Source: Bordetella parapertussis
GTDB lineage: Bacteria > Pseudomonadota > Gammaproteobacteria > Burkholderiales > SG8-41
Assembly (NCBI GenBank): GCA_945861275.1
Contig: CAMATZ010000006.1
Location: 1-64,000 of the forward strand
Reading direction: 5' to 3'
DNA: 64,000 bases
Within the stretch, counting starts at the first letter, position 1; each line of letters starts with the position of its first letter. Of the stretch, positions 24,499 through 32,809 are shown piece after piece. The notes under the pieces are model-generated. The model made no database searches. It was not told where the DNA came from and was given only the letters and a program-made list of their open reading frames with translations. Position numbers and translations under genes: made by a program.

Positions 24499-25899
24499 AT
24501 GAGTACCGTCAACGACGCCCTGCCCATGGGCCACGTGCTCAACGAATACCGGGTCGAATCCGTGCTCGGCGCGGGCGGCTTCGGCGTCACGTATTTGGCA
24601 ACCGATCTCAATCTGAATCTCAAGGTCGCGCTGAAAGAATATCTGCCGGAGCATATCGCAGCGCGCGCGGTGGATCAATCTGTGAGCGCGCGCACGCCCG
24701 AAGATGCGGATATATTTAACTGGGGTCTGCGGCGTTTTCTGGATGAAGCGCGCACACTGGCCTCGTTTCGTCATCCGAACATCGTGCGCGTGATGCGCTT
24801 TTTCGAAGCCGATCACAGCGGCTATATGGTGATGGAGTTTGTCGAGGGCGAACCGCTGAGCACGTGGATCGATACGCGCCGGCCGCTGCCGCAGCAGGAT
24901 TTGCTTGCGATCGTGGGGGCGCTTGCGGGCGGACTCGCGGTGATTCACAAAAGCGCTTATCTGCATCGCGATATCAAGCCGGCCAACGTGTTCATGCGCG
25001 CCGATGGCGCGCCGGTGCTGCTCGATTTCGGCTCGGCGCGTGAAATCAAGGGTGGCGGTCAGGAAGTCACCGCGATAGTGACGCCCGGCTACGCGCCGCT
25101 GGAGCAATACCATGTCCACGGCAACCTGGGCCCGTGGACTGATCTTTACGCGCTGGGCGGCGTGATGTACTGGATGATCACCGGCGCCAAACCGGTCGAA
25201 GCCGCTGCACGGGTACGCAAGGATGTGATGACACCCGCCAGCGCGCAATTGCCGTCGGGCGTGTACAGCGTGGCTGTGCTGGACGCCGTCGACTGGGCGT
25301 TGAAACCCAACGAAGATGAACGCCCGCAAACTACCGCGGAATTCATGGCGCGTCTCGGCGTCGCGGCGCCAGTGGCGCCAGTGGTACATAGGGCCGTGCC
25401 TGCGCAGACCGGCGCGACCCCCGTGGCCGCCGGCTTCGACCCGGGCCTGTTAAAGCGCATCGAAACCGAGGCCGCGTTGCACCTGGGTCCGATCGCGCCG
25501 GTGCTGATACGCAACGCCGTACGCAAGGCGGCCTCGCTCGCCGAATTATGCGGCATCGTCGCGCTGGATATTGAAGACGAAAAAGCGCGCGCAGCGTTTC
25601 TCAAAAAATTCGCCAACCAGGAGCGCACTGCGCCGCCCGTGGCGCAGCCGCAAACGCCGACCAGCGCGGCGCCTCAACTGCCAACGAATTCGTCCAGGTT
25701 CGCGCCCGAAGTATTGAAGCGTGCCGAGAGCGAGCTGGCGCGTCATATCGGCGCGGTGGCCGCGGTGGTGATCAGACGCGCCGCCGCCATAGCGCGCAAC
25801 GAAGTCGAGCTCTATCTGCTGATCGCCGATGAGATTCAGGATCCGGTCGAGAAAAAGGCTTTCGTGCGCAAGGCGGTGATGGCGTCGCGCGCACGCTGA
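24499..25899 (+). CDS. Serine/threonine protein kinase with C-terminal duplicated domain
   Basis: The 466-residue protein has a complete Hanks-type kinase domain (about 14-290): GAGGFGVTY, K46 in VALKEYL, HRDIKPANV, DFGSAR and an activation segment with GYAPLEQY. There is no membrane helix. The C-terminal part contains two related modules (about 313-375 and 398-460), both with LKRxExxxxxHxGxxAxVxIRxA; these resemble the small DUF8082-type domain found behind kinases. It follows the haem sensor on the same strand. Confidence 0.92.
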   Translation: MSTVNDALPMGHVLNEYRVESVLGAGGFGVTYLATDLNLNLKVALKEYLPEHIAARAVDQSVSARTPEDADIFNWGLRRFLDEARTLASFRHPNIVRVMRFFEADHSGYMVMEFVEGEPLSTWIDTRRPLPQQDLLAIVGALAGGLAVIHKSAYLHRDIKPANVFMRADGAPVLLDFGSAREIKGGGQEVTAIVTPGYAPLEQYHVHGNLGPWTDLYALGGVMYWMITGAKPVEAAARVRKDVMTPASAQLPSGVYSVAVLDAVDWALKPNEDERPQTTAEFMARLGVAAPVAPVVHRAVPAQTGATPVAAGFDPGLLKRIETEAALHLGPIAPVLIRNAVRKAASLAELCGIVALDIEDEKARAAFLKKFANQERTAPPVAQPQTPTSAAPQLPTNSSRFAPEVLKRAESELARHIGAVAAVVIRRAAAIARNEVELYLLIADEIQDPVEKKAFVRKAVMASRAR

Positions 25900-25981
25900 T
25901 TAGCGCGAAGTGAATCCGCGATTGACGGCATCTGAAACATCAATAATAATCCACTGCATTCAAATAAAACGAGGAGCAATC

Positions 25982-26383
25982 ATGAAACTGAAATTCATAG
26001 CCAAAGCCGCCATCGTTGCCGCGACGGTCACGTTAATCACTGCACCGGCTTACACACTGGCCGCATCCAGCACTTCCAAAACAACCACCAGCAAGCACAC
26101 CACCAGCAGCGGCAGCAGCGCGGGCCGCTCGGTCACCCAGGGCAATACCACCAAGCACACCAGCAAGACGGGCAGCAGCGCCGGAAAATCGGTCAAGCAG
26201 GGCAATACCACCAAGCATTTCGACAAATCCGGCAAGGTTGTGGGTAAATCGGTTACGCAGGGCAACACTACACGCACCATGGACAATTCCGGCAAGACCG
26301 TGGGCAAGTCGACCACGCAAGGCAACACCACGGTGCATAAGGATGCGCAGGGACGCACTGTCGGCAAGACGGTGACCAAGTAA
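25982..26383 (+). CDS. Exported protein made of 20-residue repeats
   Basis: The 133-residue product starts at ATG 25982 behind GAGGAG. The signal peptide (MKLKFIAKAAIVAATVTLIT to YTLA) is followed by five imperfect copies of a 20-residue unit, typified by KHTSKTGSSAGKSVKQGNTT. The spacing of Gly and alternating polar residues suggests a beta-hairpin repeat. Function unknown. It follows the kinase gene after 82 bp and may belong to that signalling cassette; it is convergent with a Bug gene 3 bp away. Confidence 0.72.
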   Translation: MKLKFIAKAAIVAATVTLITAPAYTLAASSTSKTTTSKHTTSSGSSAGRSVTQGNTTKHTSKTGSSAGKSVKQGNTTKHFDKSGKVVGKSVTQGNTTRTMDNSGKTVGKSTTQGNTTVHKDAQGRTVGKTVTK

Positions 26384-26386
26384 CGG

Positions 26387-27373
26387 TTAATCGACGCGCA
26401 CGCCGGCGCTCTTGACCACTTTTGCCCACTTCGCAACTTCATCGCGAAACAGCGCCGCGAACTGATCAGGTGTGCCGCTGCCCGGTGTGGCGCCCAGCAG
26501 ACGCAGGCGCTCGCGCAATTCCGGTGTCTGCAAGCCCTTGTTGATCTCGGCGTTGAGCCGCGCAATCACGTCTTTGGGTGTCGCGGCGGGTACGAATATA
26601 CCAAACCACGCATTCGCATCGTAGCCGGGCACGCCTGACTCAGCGAGGGTTGGAACCTCGGGTGCCAGCGCGGAACGCCGCAATGTGCTCAACGCCAGGC
26701 CGCGCAGTTTGCCTATTTTCGTCAGCGGATACATTGTGAGCAGGTTGTCGAACTGCACCGGCACCTGTCCCGAGAGCACGTCAATCGTTGCAGGCGCAGC
26801 ACCCTTGTAATGCACGCTGGTCATCTGTACACCGACTATCGAACGGAATAGCTCGATGAACAAATGCGCGCCCGAACCCGCACCCGCGGTCGCATAGTTG
26901 ATCTGACCGGGCCGCGCTTTGACGAAGGCGATAAATTCCTTTACGTTGGTGACCGGCATCGAAGGATGCACCACCAGCAAAAATGGCGTATCCGCGGTGT
27001 GCGCCACCGCCGCGAAATCGCGCAACGCATCGTAAGGGAGCTTCGAATACAGTGAGGCGTTGATCGACAGCGACACGCTGCCCATGAACAGTGTATGGCC
27101 GTCGGGTGCCGCGCGCGCCGCCAATTCCGCGCCGATGTTGCTGGCCGCGCCGGGACGGTTCTCGACGATCACCTGCTGACCGATGCTCTCGCTGAGCTTT
27201 TGCGCAATCGCGCGCGCGGTGATGTCGGTCGCGCCGCCCGGTGGAAAGCCGATGATGATGCGCAGCGTCCTGGAGGGGAAAGCCTGTCCTGAGCTTGTCG
27301 AAGCGGTTTGCGCGAAACAACTGCCTGTAATCACAATCAGCAACATTACGACGCCAATAAATCGAGCCAACAT
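26387..27373 (-). CDS. Bug/TctC-family receptor with repeat insertion
   Basis: The 328-residue periplasmic receptor has a signal peptide ending near GSCFAQ. A repeat-encoded TASTSSGQA follows, then the Bug core FPSRTLRIIIGFPPGGATD, VIVENRPGAASNIGAE and YDANAWFGIFVPAATP. It is the second of two tandem Bug genes on this strand (50 bp behind the other). The tandem may reflect duplication, but the two differ enough to have separate ligands. Confidence 0.92.
   Translation of the reverse strand: MLARFIGVVMLLIVITGSCFAQTASTSSGQAFPSRTLRIIIGFPPGGATDITARAIAQKLSESIGQQVIVENRPGAASNIGAELAARAAPDGHTLFMGSVSLSINASLYSKLPYDALRDFAAVAHTADTPFLLVVHPSMPVTNVKEFIAFVKARPGQINYATAGAGSGAHLFIELFRSIVGVQMTSVHYKGAAPATIDVLSGQVPVQFDNLLTMYPLTKIGKLRGLALSTLRRSALAPEVPTLAESGVPGYDANAWFGIFVPAATPKDVIARLNAEINKGLQTPELRERLRLLGATPGSGTPDQFAALFRDEVAKWAKVVKSAGVRVD
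27277..27304 (-). repeat. Short dispersed repeat inside a Bug gene (second copy)
   Basis: On the minus strand this reads GCTTCGACAAGCTCAGGACA followed by GGCTTTCC, the same element as 15447-15474 with three base changes. The bases on both sides (a CGCGCAAACC lead-in and the FPS codons after it) are shared too, so either the insertion site is identical or the two genes share a recent ancestor there. Confidence 0.75.
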
Positions 27374-27423
27374 AGGTTCTCCCTCCGTTGAGTTTCACTC
27401 TAAACCAAATAGGCAACACGGAC

Positions 27424-28455
27424 TTATCCATCCATTTTTACGCCTGTCGCGCGCACCACCTTGCCCCACTTGGCGTATTCGTTGCGTATGAACTCGGCGA
27501 ACTGCTCAGGTGTAGTACCGATGGCTTCGACACCGGTCGCGCTGTAGCGCTCTTTCACGTCCTTGTCGGCAAGCGCATGGTTGAGTTCGCGGTTGAGCCT
27601 GCTGATGATCGCCTGCGGCGTGTGCGCGGGCGCCAGCGTGCCATACCAGCCGCTCGATTCATAACCCGGCACTCCAGCTTCGGCGATGGTCGGCACGTCG
27701 GGCGCCAGCGGCGAACGTTTGGCGCTGGTGATGCCCAGCGCGCGCACGCGGCCGCTCCTGATGTGTGGCAGCACCACCGACGCCGGATTAAACGTGAGTT
27801 GTATCTGTCCGCTCAACAAATCGGCGAGCGCGGGCGCGGCACCCTTGTACGGCACGTGCACCAGGTCGATGCCCGCCATGCTGCGAAACAGTTCCATGGT
27901 GAGATGTAATGTCGAACCATTGCCCGCCGACGAATAATTCAGTGCGCCCGGTTTGGCTCTGGCGAGCGCGACCAATTCTTTCACGCTGGCAGCCGGCAAC
28001 GCCGGATGCACTACCAGCAGGTAGCCGGCGCCGGCAAGCAGATTGACCGGCGCGAAATCCTTCACCGGATCGTACGCCAGCTTGCGGTAATAGTGCGGCG
28101 TGATCGCCTGCGTTGCAGTGGTGCCAAAAAACAGAGTGTAGCCGTCGGGCGCAGCGCGCGCGGCGATTTCCGCTGCGATCACGCCGCCGGAACCGCCTCG
28201 ATTGTCGATCACCACCTGCTGACCCAGTAGTTCAGACAGGCGCTGAAACGTGATGCGCGCGACGCTGTCCACGCCGCCACCGGCGGGAAACGGCACAATC
28301 AGGCGTATCGATTTGCCCGGATAGGCCTGTCCCGGCCCTGTCACCGTGGATTGCGCGAGCGCCGATGCAGGATAAACCAGCGCCATCGAAACCGCCATTG
28401 AACCCAGATAGCTAACCGCAAAATCACGAGGGCTACGGCCGTTACAGCGCTTCAC
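27424..28455 (-). CDS. Bug/TctC-family tripartite tricarboxylate receptor
   Basis: The 343-residue receptor has a longer leader (to ASALAQS), then TVTGPGQA, the core YPGKSIRLIVPFPAGGGVD, VVIDNRGGSGGVIAAE, and later PGALNYSSAGNGSTLHL and YESSGWYGTLAPA. The TVTGPGQA stretch lies where two sister genes carry the CTTCGACAGG-type insertion and may be a decayed copy of it. It probably forms a two-gene unit with the receptor downstream. Confidence 0.92.
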   Translation of the reverse strand: MKRCNGRSPRDFAVSYLGSMAVSMALVYPASALAQSTVTGPGQAYPGKSIRLIVPFPAGGGVDSVARITFQRLSELLGQQVVIDNRGGSGGVIAAEIAARAAPDGYTLFFGTTATQAITPHYYRKLAYDPVKDFAPVNLLAGAGYLLVVHPALPAASVKELVALARAKPGALNYSSAGNGSTLHLTMELFRSMAGIDLVHVPYKGAAPALADLLSGQIQLTFNPASVVLPHIRSGRVRALGITSAKRSPLAPDVPTIAEAGVPGYESSGWYGTLAPAHTPQAIISRLNRELNHALADKDVKERYSATGVEAIGTTPEQFAEFIRNEYAKWGKVVRATGVKMDG

Positions 28456-28523
28456 AAAGCGCCCTGCGATATTCCGCGATGAAGCGTTGTGTACTCGGTG
28501 GCAAATGCTTTAGCGCTTGCTCT

Positions 28524-28557
28524 CATCTGTGTTTATCTGTGTAAATCGGTGGTTAAT
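28524..28557. repeat. Dispersed intergenic repeat (CTGTGTAAATCGGTGG type)
   Basis: The stretch CATCTGTGTTTATCTGTGTA followed by AATCGGTGGTTAAT has the composition of small intergenic repeats found in many environmental genomes. It lies in the 250-bp space before the FecR-domain gene and is not coding. Confidence 0.5.
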
Positions 28558-28701
28558 GGTGTTTTGGAGCACTGCGAGCCAAATCTTAGCACCCCCGGTA
28601 GCGCCGGCCCCGTCTGGTTCGTCGCAGGCATGCGCCGGATAAGGCGCGCGCAAGCGGCTGTAGTAAAATGCGCGTCATTGCTCAAGGCCGCAAGAGGTTG
28701 T

Positions 28702-29484
28702 ATGCAAGAGTGGGTTCGTCTGCTAGCGATTATTTTTGCATTGATGTCATCACCAGCCGGGTTTGCCGCGGGGGTGATTGAGTCGGCGCAAGGGCAGGTC
28801 AGGGCGGGCGCTTCCGCAGCGTCGGCCACAGTTGTTGCCGTCAAGCAGCGCATTTCCGCAGGCACCACACTGACCACGGGCCCCAAGAGTCGCGCGGTTG
28901 TGCGTTTTGATGACGGACAGGCGATTGTATTACATGAAAACAGCGAATTCCGGGTGGCGGAATATTCGTTCGTGAAGGACCAGCCGGCCAGGGACAAATT
29001 TGGTTTTGAGCTGATCAAAGGCGCGTTACGCTCGATGACCGGGGCGCTGACACGGCGTACGCCGCGCGCGTATACATTGCGTACTGCCACCGCGACAATG
29101 GGCATCCGGGGAACAGACTTCATGGTTGCAGTGGTAAACCCGGTGTATTTGCGTGTGCTGAATGGTGTGGTTGAGGTTGTGAATACCGCGGGCACCGCGA
29201 CGTTCGGCACTGGTGCAGCGGGGATAGTGGCGAGTGAAACTGCGCTGGGGACCACGATACCGCTTTCAGCGATTCCGGCATCTATAGCGGCCACCTTCAG
29301 TGAATTGGCCGGGCTGTTCATTCTTGTTGACAGTGCGACCTTAGGCGCGGCGCTGGCCGCCGCCGGCGCCGAGGGCACACTTACGTTGCCGGCAGCGTTG
29401 GGAATAGCGGGGGCAATCGCTGCCGGTATTGCGGCCGCAGCTGCACAAAAGGATGGGACCTCCGGTGCGACTACCACGCGATAA
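28702..29484 (+). CDS. Exported FecR-domain protein
   Basis: The 260-residue product starts at ATG 28702 (MQEWVRLLAIIFALMSSPAG), with AAGAGG upstream and a signal peptide ending near GFAAG. A FecR domain follows (about 25-140): LTTGPKSRAVVRFDDG, LHENSEFRVAEYSF, ATATMGIRGTDFMVAV. The C-terminal third is Ala/Gly-rich and hydrophobic and could be a membrane anchor. No sigma factor or TonB receptor is adjacent, so it is unlikely to be a classical FecR regulator; a structural periplasmic role is possible. Confidence 0.85.
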   Translation: MQEWVRLLAIIFALMSSPAGFAAGVIESAQGQVRAGASAASATVVAVKQRISAGTTLTTGPKSRAVVRFDDGQAIVLHENSEFRVAEYSFVKDQPARDKFGFELIKGALRSMTGALTRRTPRAYTLRTATATMGIRGTDFMVAVVNPVYLRVLNGVVEVVNTAGTATFGTGAAGIVASETALGTTIPLSAIPASIAATFSELAGLFILVDSATLGAALAAAGAEGTLTLPAALGIAGAIAAGIAAAAAQKDGTSGATTTR

Positions 29485-29543
29485 GGGATTGCACGTCGGA
29501 GATGTGCCGGCCGCAACACCCGCCGCGGGTGCTTACGAATAAG

Positions 29544-29638
29544 TGGCGGAAGAGAGTGGGAGTCGAACCCACATAGAACTGTTAACAGCCCCTACCGGGT
29601 TTGAAGTCCGGCCGCCCCACCGGGAGCGATTCCCTTCC
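29544..29638 (-). tRNA. selC: tRNA-Sec (anticodon UCA)
   Basis: On the minus strand this 95-nt gene starts GGAAGGGA and ends TCTCTTCC-G-CCA, giving an 8-bp acceptor stem with an encoded CCA. The anticodon loop is CTTCAAA with UCA at 29604-29602. A long variable arm (GGGGCTGTTAACAG region) and the T-loop GGTTCGACTCCC are present. Length, 8-bp acceptor and long arm are specific to bacterial tRNA-Sec. It follows the sel genes on the same strand. Confidence 0.96.
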
Positions 29639-29707
29639 GTAGTACATGTCACTTTCTGCTGCATGGCAATTGTAATGGGTAAGCCATCGCAACCGTGCAG
29701 CCTTTCA

Positions 29708-30628
29708 TCATGCGAGCCGCGCGCGAATACCGGCTGCCGCTTTTCGGGCATCCTCGATCGCATCATCCAGTTCGCCGCCACAGCCGCTGCGCACCGCCCC
29801 TACCGCCCACACGCCCGGCATTGCGGTTTCAAAATGCTCGTTGGTGACGACAAAGCCTTTGGCGTCACGCTGCACCGCATGCGGCAGATATTCCGAGTTG
29901 GGTTCCAGTCCGACGTAGGCAAACACACCGGCGCACGCGAGGTCTTCGCTGCGCCCATCGGCGTGCTTGATTGAGACTTTTTCAACCATTTGTCCGCCGC
30001 TGACAGCGGTGACTTGCGCATTAAAGATTTTGACGATTTTGGGTTGGTCATTCACGGCATGCTTGAAGAAGTCGTGCGCGCCGAACGCGCTGCCACGATG
30101 CACAATGCGCACTTCTTTGCAGTATTGCGACAGCACGAGGGCCTCCTGCAGCGCCGAATCGCCACCGCCGACCACTACCACGGATTCGTTCTGGTACATC
30201 GGGCCATCGCAATCCGCGCACTGCGAAACGCCTTTGCCCTCGAACGCGGCTTCACCGGGCACGCCGAGTTTTTTCAGGCGCGCGCCGGAGGCGACCACGA
30301 CCTGCGTTGCCGTGTAGCTGCCGCTTTCGGTAACGACTTTTTTGATGTCGCCTGTGATTTCAATGCGGCTAACGGGTTCAGAGATGCTGGTCACGCCCGC
30401 GTCGGCATTGGCCTGCATCAGCGTGGAGGCGTATTCCGCGCCGCTGTTGCCGCTGCCGCCTTCGCTACCCTCAGGCGGTGGATCGAGTTCATTGATGTTA
30501 ATCACCAAGCCGCCGAAGAGTTGCGCTTCGAGCGTGGCGACTTTGAATCCTGCGCCGGCGAGTTCGCCGGCAGCGATTAAACCGGCGACACCTTCGCCGA
30601 TCACGATAACATCATAGGTTGCTGCCAT
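29708..30628 (-). CDS. Thioredoxin-reductase-like FAD/NAD(P) oxidoreductase in the sel locus
   Basis: The 306-residue protein is a low-molecular-weight thioredoxin-reductase-type flavoprotein: FAD motif IGEGVAGLIAAGELA, redox pair CADC (C137, C140), NADPH motif VVVGGGDSALQEA, and C-terminal VWAVGAVRSGCGGELDDAIE. The active-site pair is C-A-D-C rather than the usual C-A-T-C. It begins 9 nt after selB ends, so it is co-transcribed with the Sec machinery. A role as reductase for a selenoprotein such as the one at 34406-35179 is inference from context. Confidence 0.9.
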   Translation of the reverse strand: MAATYDVIVIGEGVAGLIAAGELAGAGFKVATLEAQLFGGLVININELDPPPEGSEGGSGNSGAEYASTLMQANADAGVTSISEPVSRIEITGDIKKVVTESGSYTATQVVVASGARLKKLGVPGEAAFEGKGVSQCADCDGPMYQNESVVVVGGGDSALQEALVLSQYCKEVRIVHRGSAFGAHDFFKHAVNDQPKIVKIFNAQVTAVSGGQMVEKVSIKHADGRSEDLACAGVFAYVGLEPNSEYLPHAVQRDAKGFVVTNEHFETAMPGVWAVGAVRSGCGGELDDAIEDARKAAAGIRARLA

Positions 30629-30637
30629 TGCTGTTCC

Positions 30638-32662
30638 TTATCTGCGGTAAGAATTGTTGGGGCGGCGTTGTTGATGCGCCGGTTTGTTGGATGCGGGCGC
30701 GAGTTGCGCAGGCCGTGGCGCTGCGAGCAGTGGCTTGGCGGGAATTTCCGCCGCGCCGAGGATGGGCACAAAATCCTTGCGCATCTTGCGCGTGTCGCCG
30801 ATGCGTTGCGTAACGCCCAGCGTATCCATGAATTCAAGTATTTCGATGGCAAGGCCGCGGCCGACACCGGTCCAGTCGCGGTACTGCGCGGCGGTGAAGA
30901 TGCCGGTGGGCTGCGCCTGCGCCGTGGCCTGCGCGGTGGCGGCGAGTTTTGCCAGCGTGCCTTTGGTGTAAAAGCGATCCGGCGTCACGCGATAAATTTC
31001 GTTGCTCTTGGCTTTACGATAAAGGAAATCCTTGACCATGGCTTCCTTCAGTTTCAGTTGCAGCGCCAGGTCCTTGATCTGCGGCGCGTTGAATCCCGCA
31101 GCGTCGAGCGCGGGCTTGACGAGTTGCCACATCGTTTCGTCAGCGCTGTTGGCGGTGGTGCTGTGCGCGGGCAAGCGCGCTATGGAGCCGCTGGTTTCGA
31201 TTTTGCGCGCGTCGGCCAGTGTGCGCAGGATGGTGCCGAAAGCGTCTGCCGATAATTCGGGTGCGAGCTGCTTGCGCAGCGTTTCGGTTTCTTCGCCGGC
31301 AGCCTGCGGTTGCGTTTGGTGAAAGGCCTGCAAGTGCGGCGCTATGGCATCCGTGATTTGGGTGCTGCGCGCGCGCGGGATGGCGACGCGGGTGTCCTTA
31401 CCCAACTGCGCGAGGCCTGCTTTTTCGTAGAGCACGGCGGCTTGCGCCGATGGCATGTTGAACAGCGTTTCAAAGCGCTGAAGATCAACCGGCCTGCCGA
31501 GTTTTATCAACGCATCGAGCGTGGCTTGCGGCGTGGCCTGCTCCAGCGCCGCCAACTCGGCCTCGCGCGCTTCCTTGCTGTGTCGCTGCGTAGTCACAAA
31601 CGGGTCAAGCACCACGCCGCCGCCGAGGGTGCGCGTGGCGGATTGATCACGCAGGATAAAGCGGTCGCCGTGCAGCGCACCCACCGGCTTGTCGAGTTGC
31701 AACTGCACCATCGCTGACGCGCCGGGCGCGATGCTTGCGCCGCGGCGAATCGCCACACGTGCGGTGACATCGGCCGTGGCGAGGTGCAGATGCACCGGCG
31801 TCCAGTGCTTGAGTGCCTGCGTTTCACTCGCCAGCACGCTGACACGCCCGGCAATCCGCTGCGTCGGGTGATGTATCGCCGGCGCCAGCACCCAGTCGCC
31901 GCGGCTCACCGCTTCGAGGTCGGTGCCGGTAAGGTTCAATGCGCAGCGCTGACCGGCGAGCGCTTGCTGCGCGGCCTTGCCCTGGATTTGGATGCCGCGC
32001 ACGCGCACTTCATTGCCGGCGGGAGAAATCACCAGCTTGTCACCGGGCGCAACCTTGCCGTTGAACACCGTTCCGGTGACCACCGTGCCGCTGCCCGCTA
32101 CCGTGAACGCGCGGTCGGCGGCATAACGGAAATGCTGATCGGCGCTGGTGCGCGACGCTGATGCCGTAGCCTCGCGTTTGAGCATCTCGCGCAGTTCGCT
32201 CATGCCCGCGCCGCTGACCGCGGAGACCGGCATCACTTTTGCGCCGGAAAGCTGCGTCGCCGACAACAGTGCGGTAACGTTTTCGCCCACTTGTTTGACA
32301 CGCGCTTCATCCACGCGATCGATCTTGGTGACGACTACCGCGCCGCGCCGTATGTGTAGCAGGTTCAGAATGTTCAGATGTTCCAGCGTCTGCGGCATCA
32401 CGCCGTCGTCCGCCGCGACCACCAGCAGCGCGTAGTCTATGCCGCACACGCCGGCGAGCATATTGCGCACAAAGCGTTCGTGGCCGGGCACATCGACAAA
32501 ACCGATCAACTCGCCGTTGGGTAGCGGCAGATAGGCAAAGCCAAGGTCTATCGAAATGCCGCGCGCCTTTTCTTCGGGCAGGCGATCGGTGTCCACGCCG
32601 GTGAGGGTTTTCACCAGCAGCGTCTTGCCGTGATCGATATGGCCGGCGGTGGCTACTATCAT
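30638..32662 (-). CDS. selB: Selenocysteine-specific translation elongation factor SelB
   Basis: GTPase that brings Sec-tRNA to UGA codons next to a SECIS hairpin. The 674-residue product starts at ATG 32662 (MIVATAGHIDHGKTLLV); the in-frame extension upstream is intergenic repeat sequence. The G domain has GHIDHGKT, DVPGHERF and TKID; EF-Tu-like domains II and III follow, and the C-terminal half holds the winged helices that bind SECIS RNA (about 430-640). It lies between selA and the flavoprotein gene. Confidence 0.96.
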   Translation of the reverse strand: MIVATAGHIDHGKTLLVKTLTGVDTDRLPEEKARGISIDLGFAYLPLPNGELIGFVDVPGHERFVRNMLAGVCGIDYALLVVAADDGVMPQTLEHLNILNLLHIRRGAVVVTKIDRVDEARVKQVGENVTALLSATQLSGAKVMPVSAVSGAGMSELREMLKREATASASRTSADQHFRYAADRAFTVAGSGTVVTGTVFNGKVAPGDKLVISPAGNEVRVRGIQIQGKAAQQALAGQRCALNLTGTDLEAVSRGDWVLAPAIHHPTQRIAGRVSVLASETQALKHWTPVHLHLATADVTARVAIRRGASIAPGASAMVQLQLDKPVGALHGDRFILRDQSATRTLGGGVVLDPFVTTQRHSKEAREAELAALEQATPQATLDALIKLGRPVDLQRFETLFNMPSAQAAVLYEKAGLAQLGKDTRVAIPRARSTQITDAIAPHLQAFHQTQPQAAGEETETLRKQLAPELSADAFGTILRTLADARKIETSGSIARLPAHSTTANSADETMWQLVKPALDAAGFNAPQIKDLALQLKLKEAMVKDFLYRKAKSNEIYRVTPDRFYTKGTLAKLAATAQATAQAQPTGIFTAAQYRDWTGVGRGLAIEILEFMDTLGVTQRIGDTRKMRKDFVPILGAAEIPAKPLLAAPRPAQLAPASNKPAHQQRRPNNSYRR

Positions 32663-32679
32663 TTTTGAATTCCAATGCA

Positions 32680-32809
32680 ACCGCAAAGATGCAAACACGC
32701 AAAGGAAACGCAAAGACGATCAATAGAGAAATTATGCAATAAAAACATATAGTTATGCTTGTTTGATGTTCTTTGCGAAATCTGTGCGTTTTTGCGTCTT
32801 TGCGGTTCA
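32680..32809. repeat. Inverted CGCAAAGACG-type repeats between selA and selB
   Basis: At 32680-32718 are repeated GCAAAGAYGC-like words (CCGCAAAGATGCAAACACGC, then AAAGG and CGCAAAGACG). Their reverse complement array (CTTTGCG, GCGTTTTTGCGTCTTTGCGG) lies at 32770-32809. It fills the 144-bp space between selA and selB, and supplied the false N-terminal extension of SelB. Confidence 0.7.

Noticed and set aside
32663-32713. N-terminal extension of SelB to 32713
   Set aside because: The added residues are encoded by the intergenic repeat; the family N-terminus begins at MIVATAGHIDHGK.
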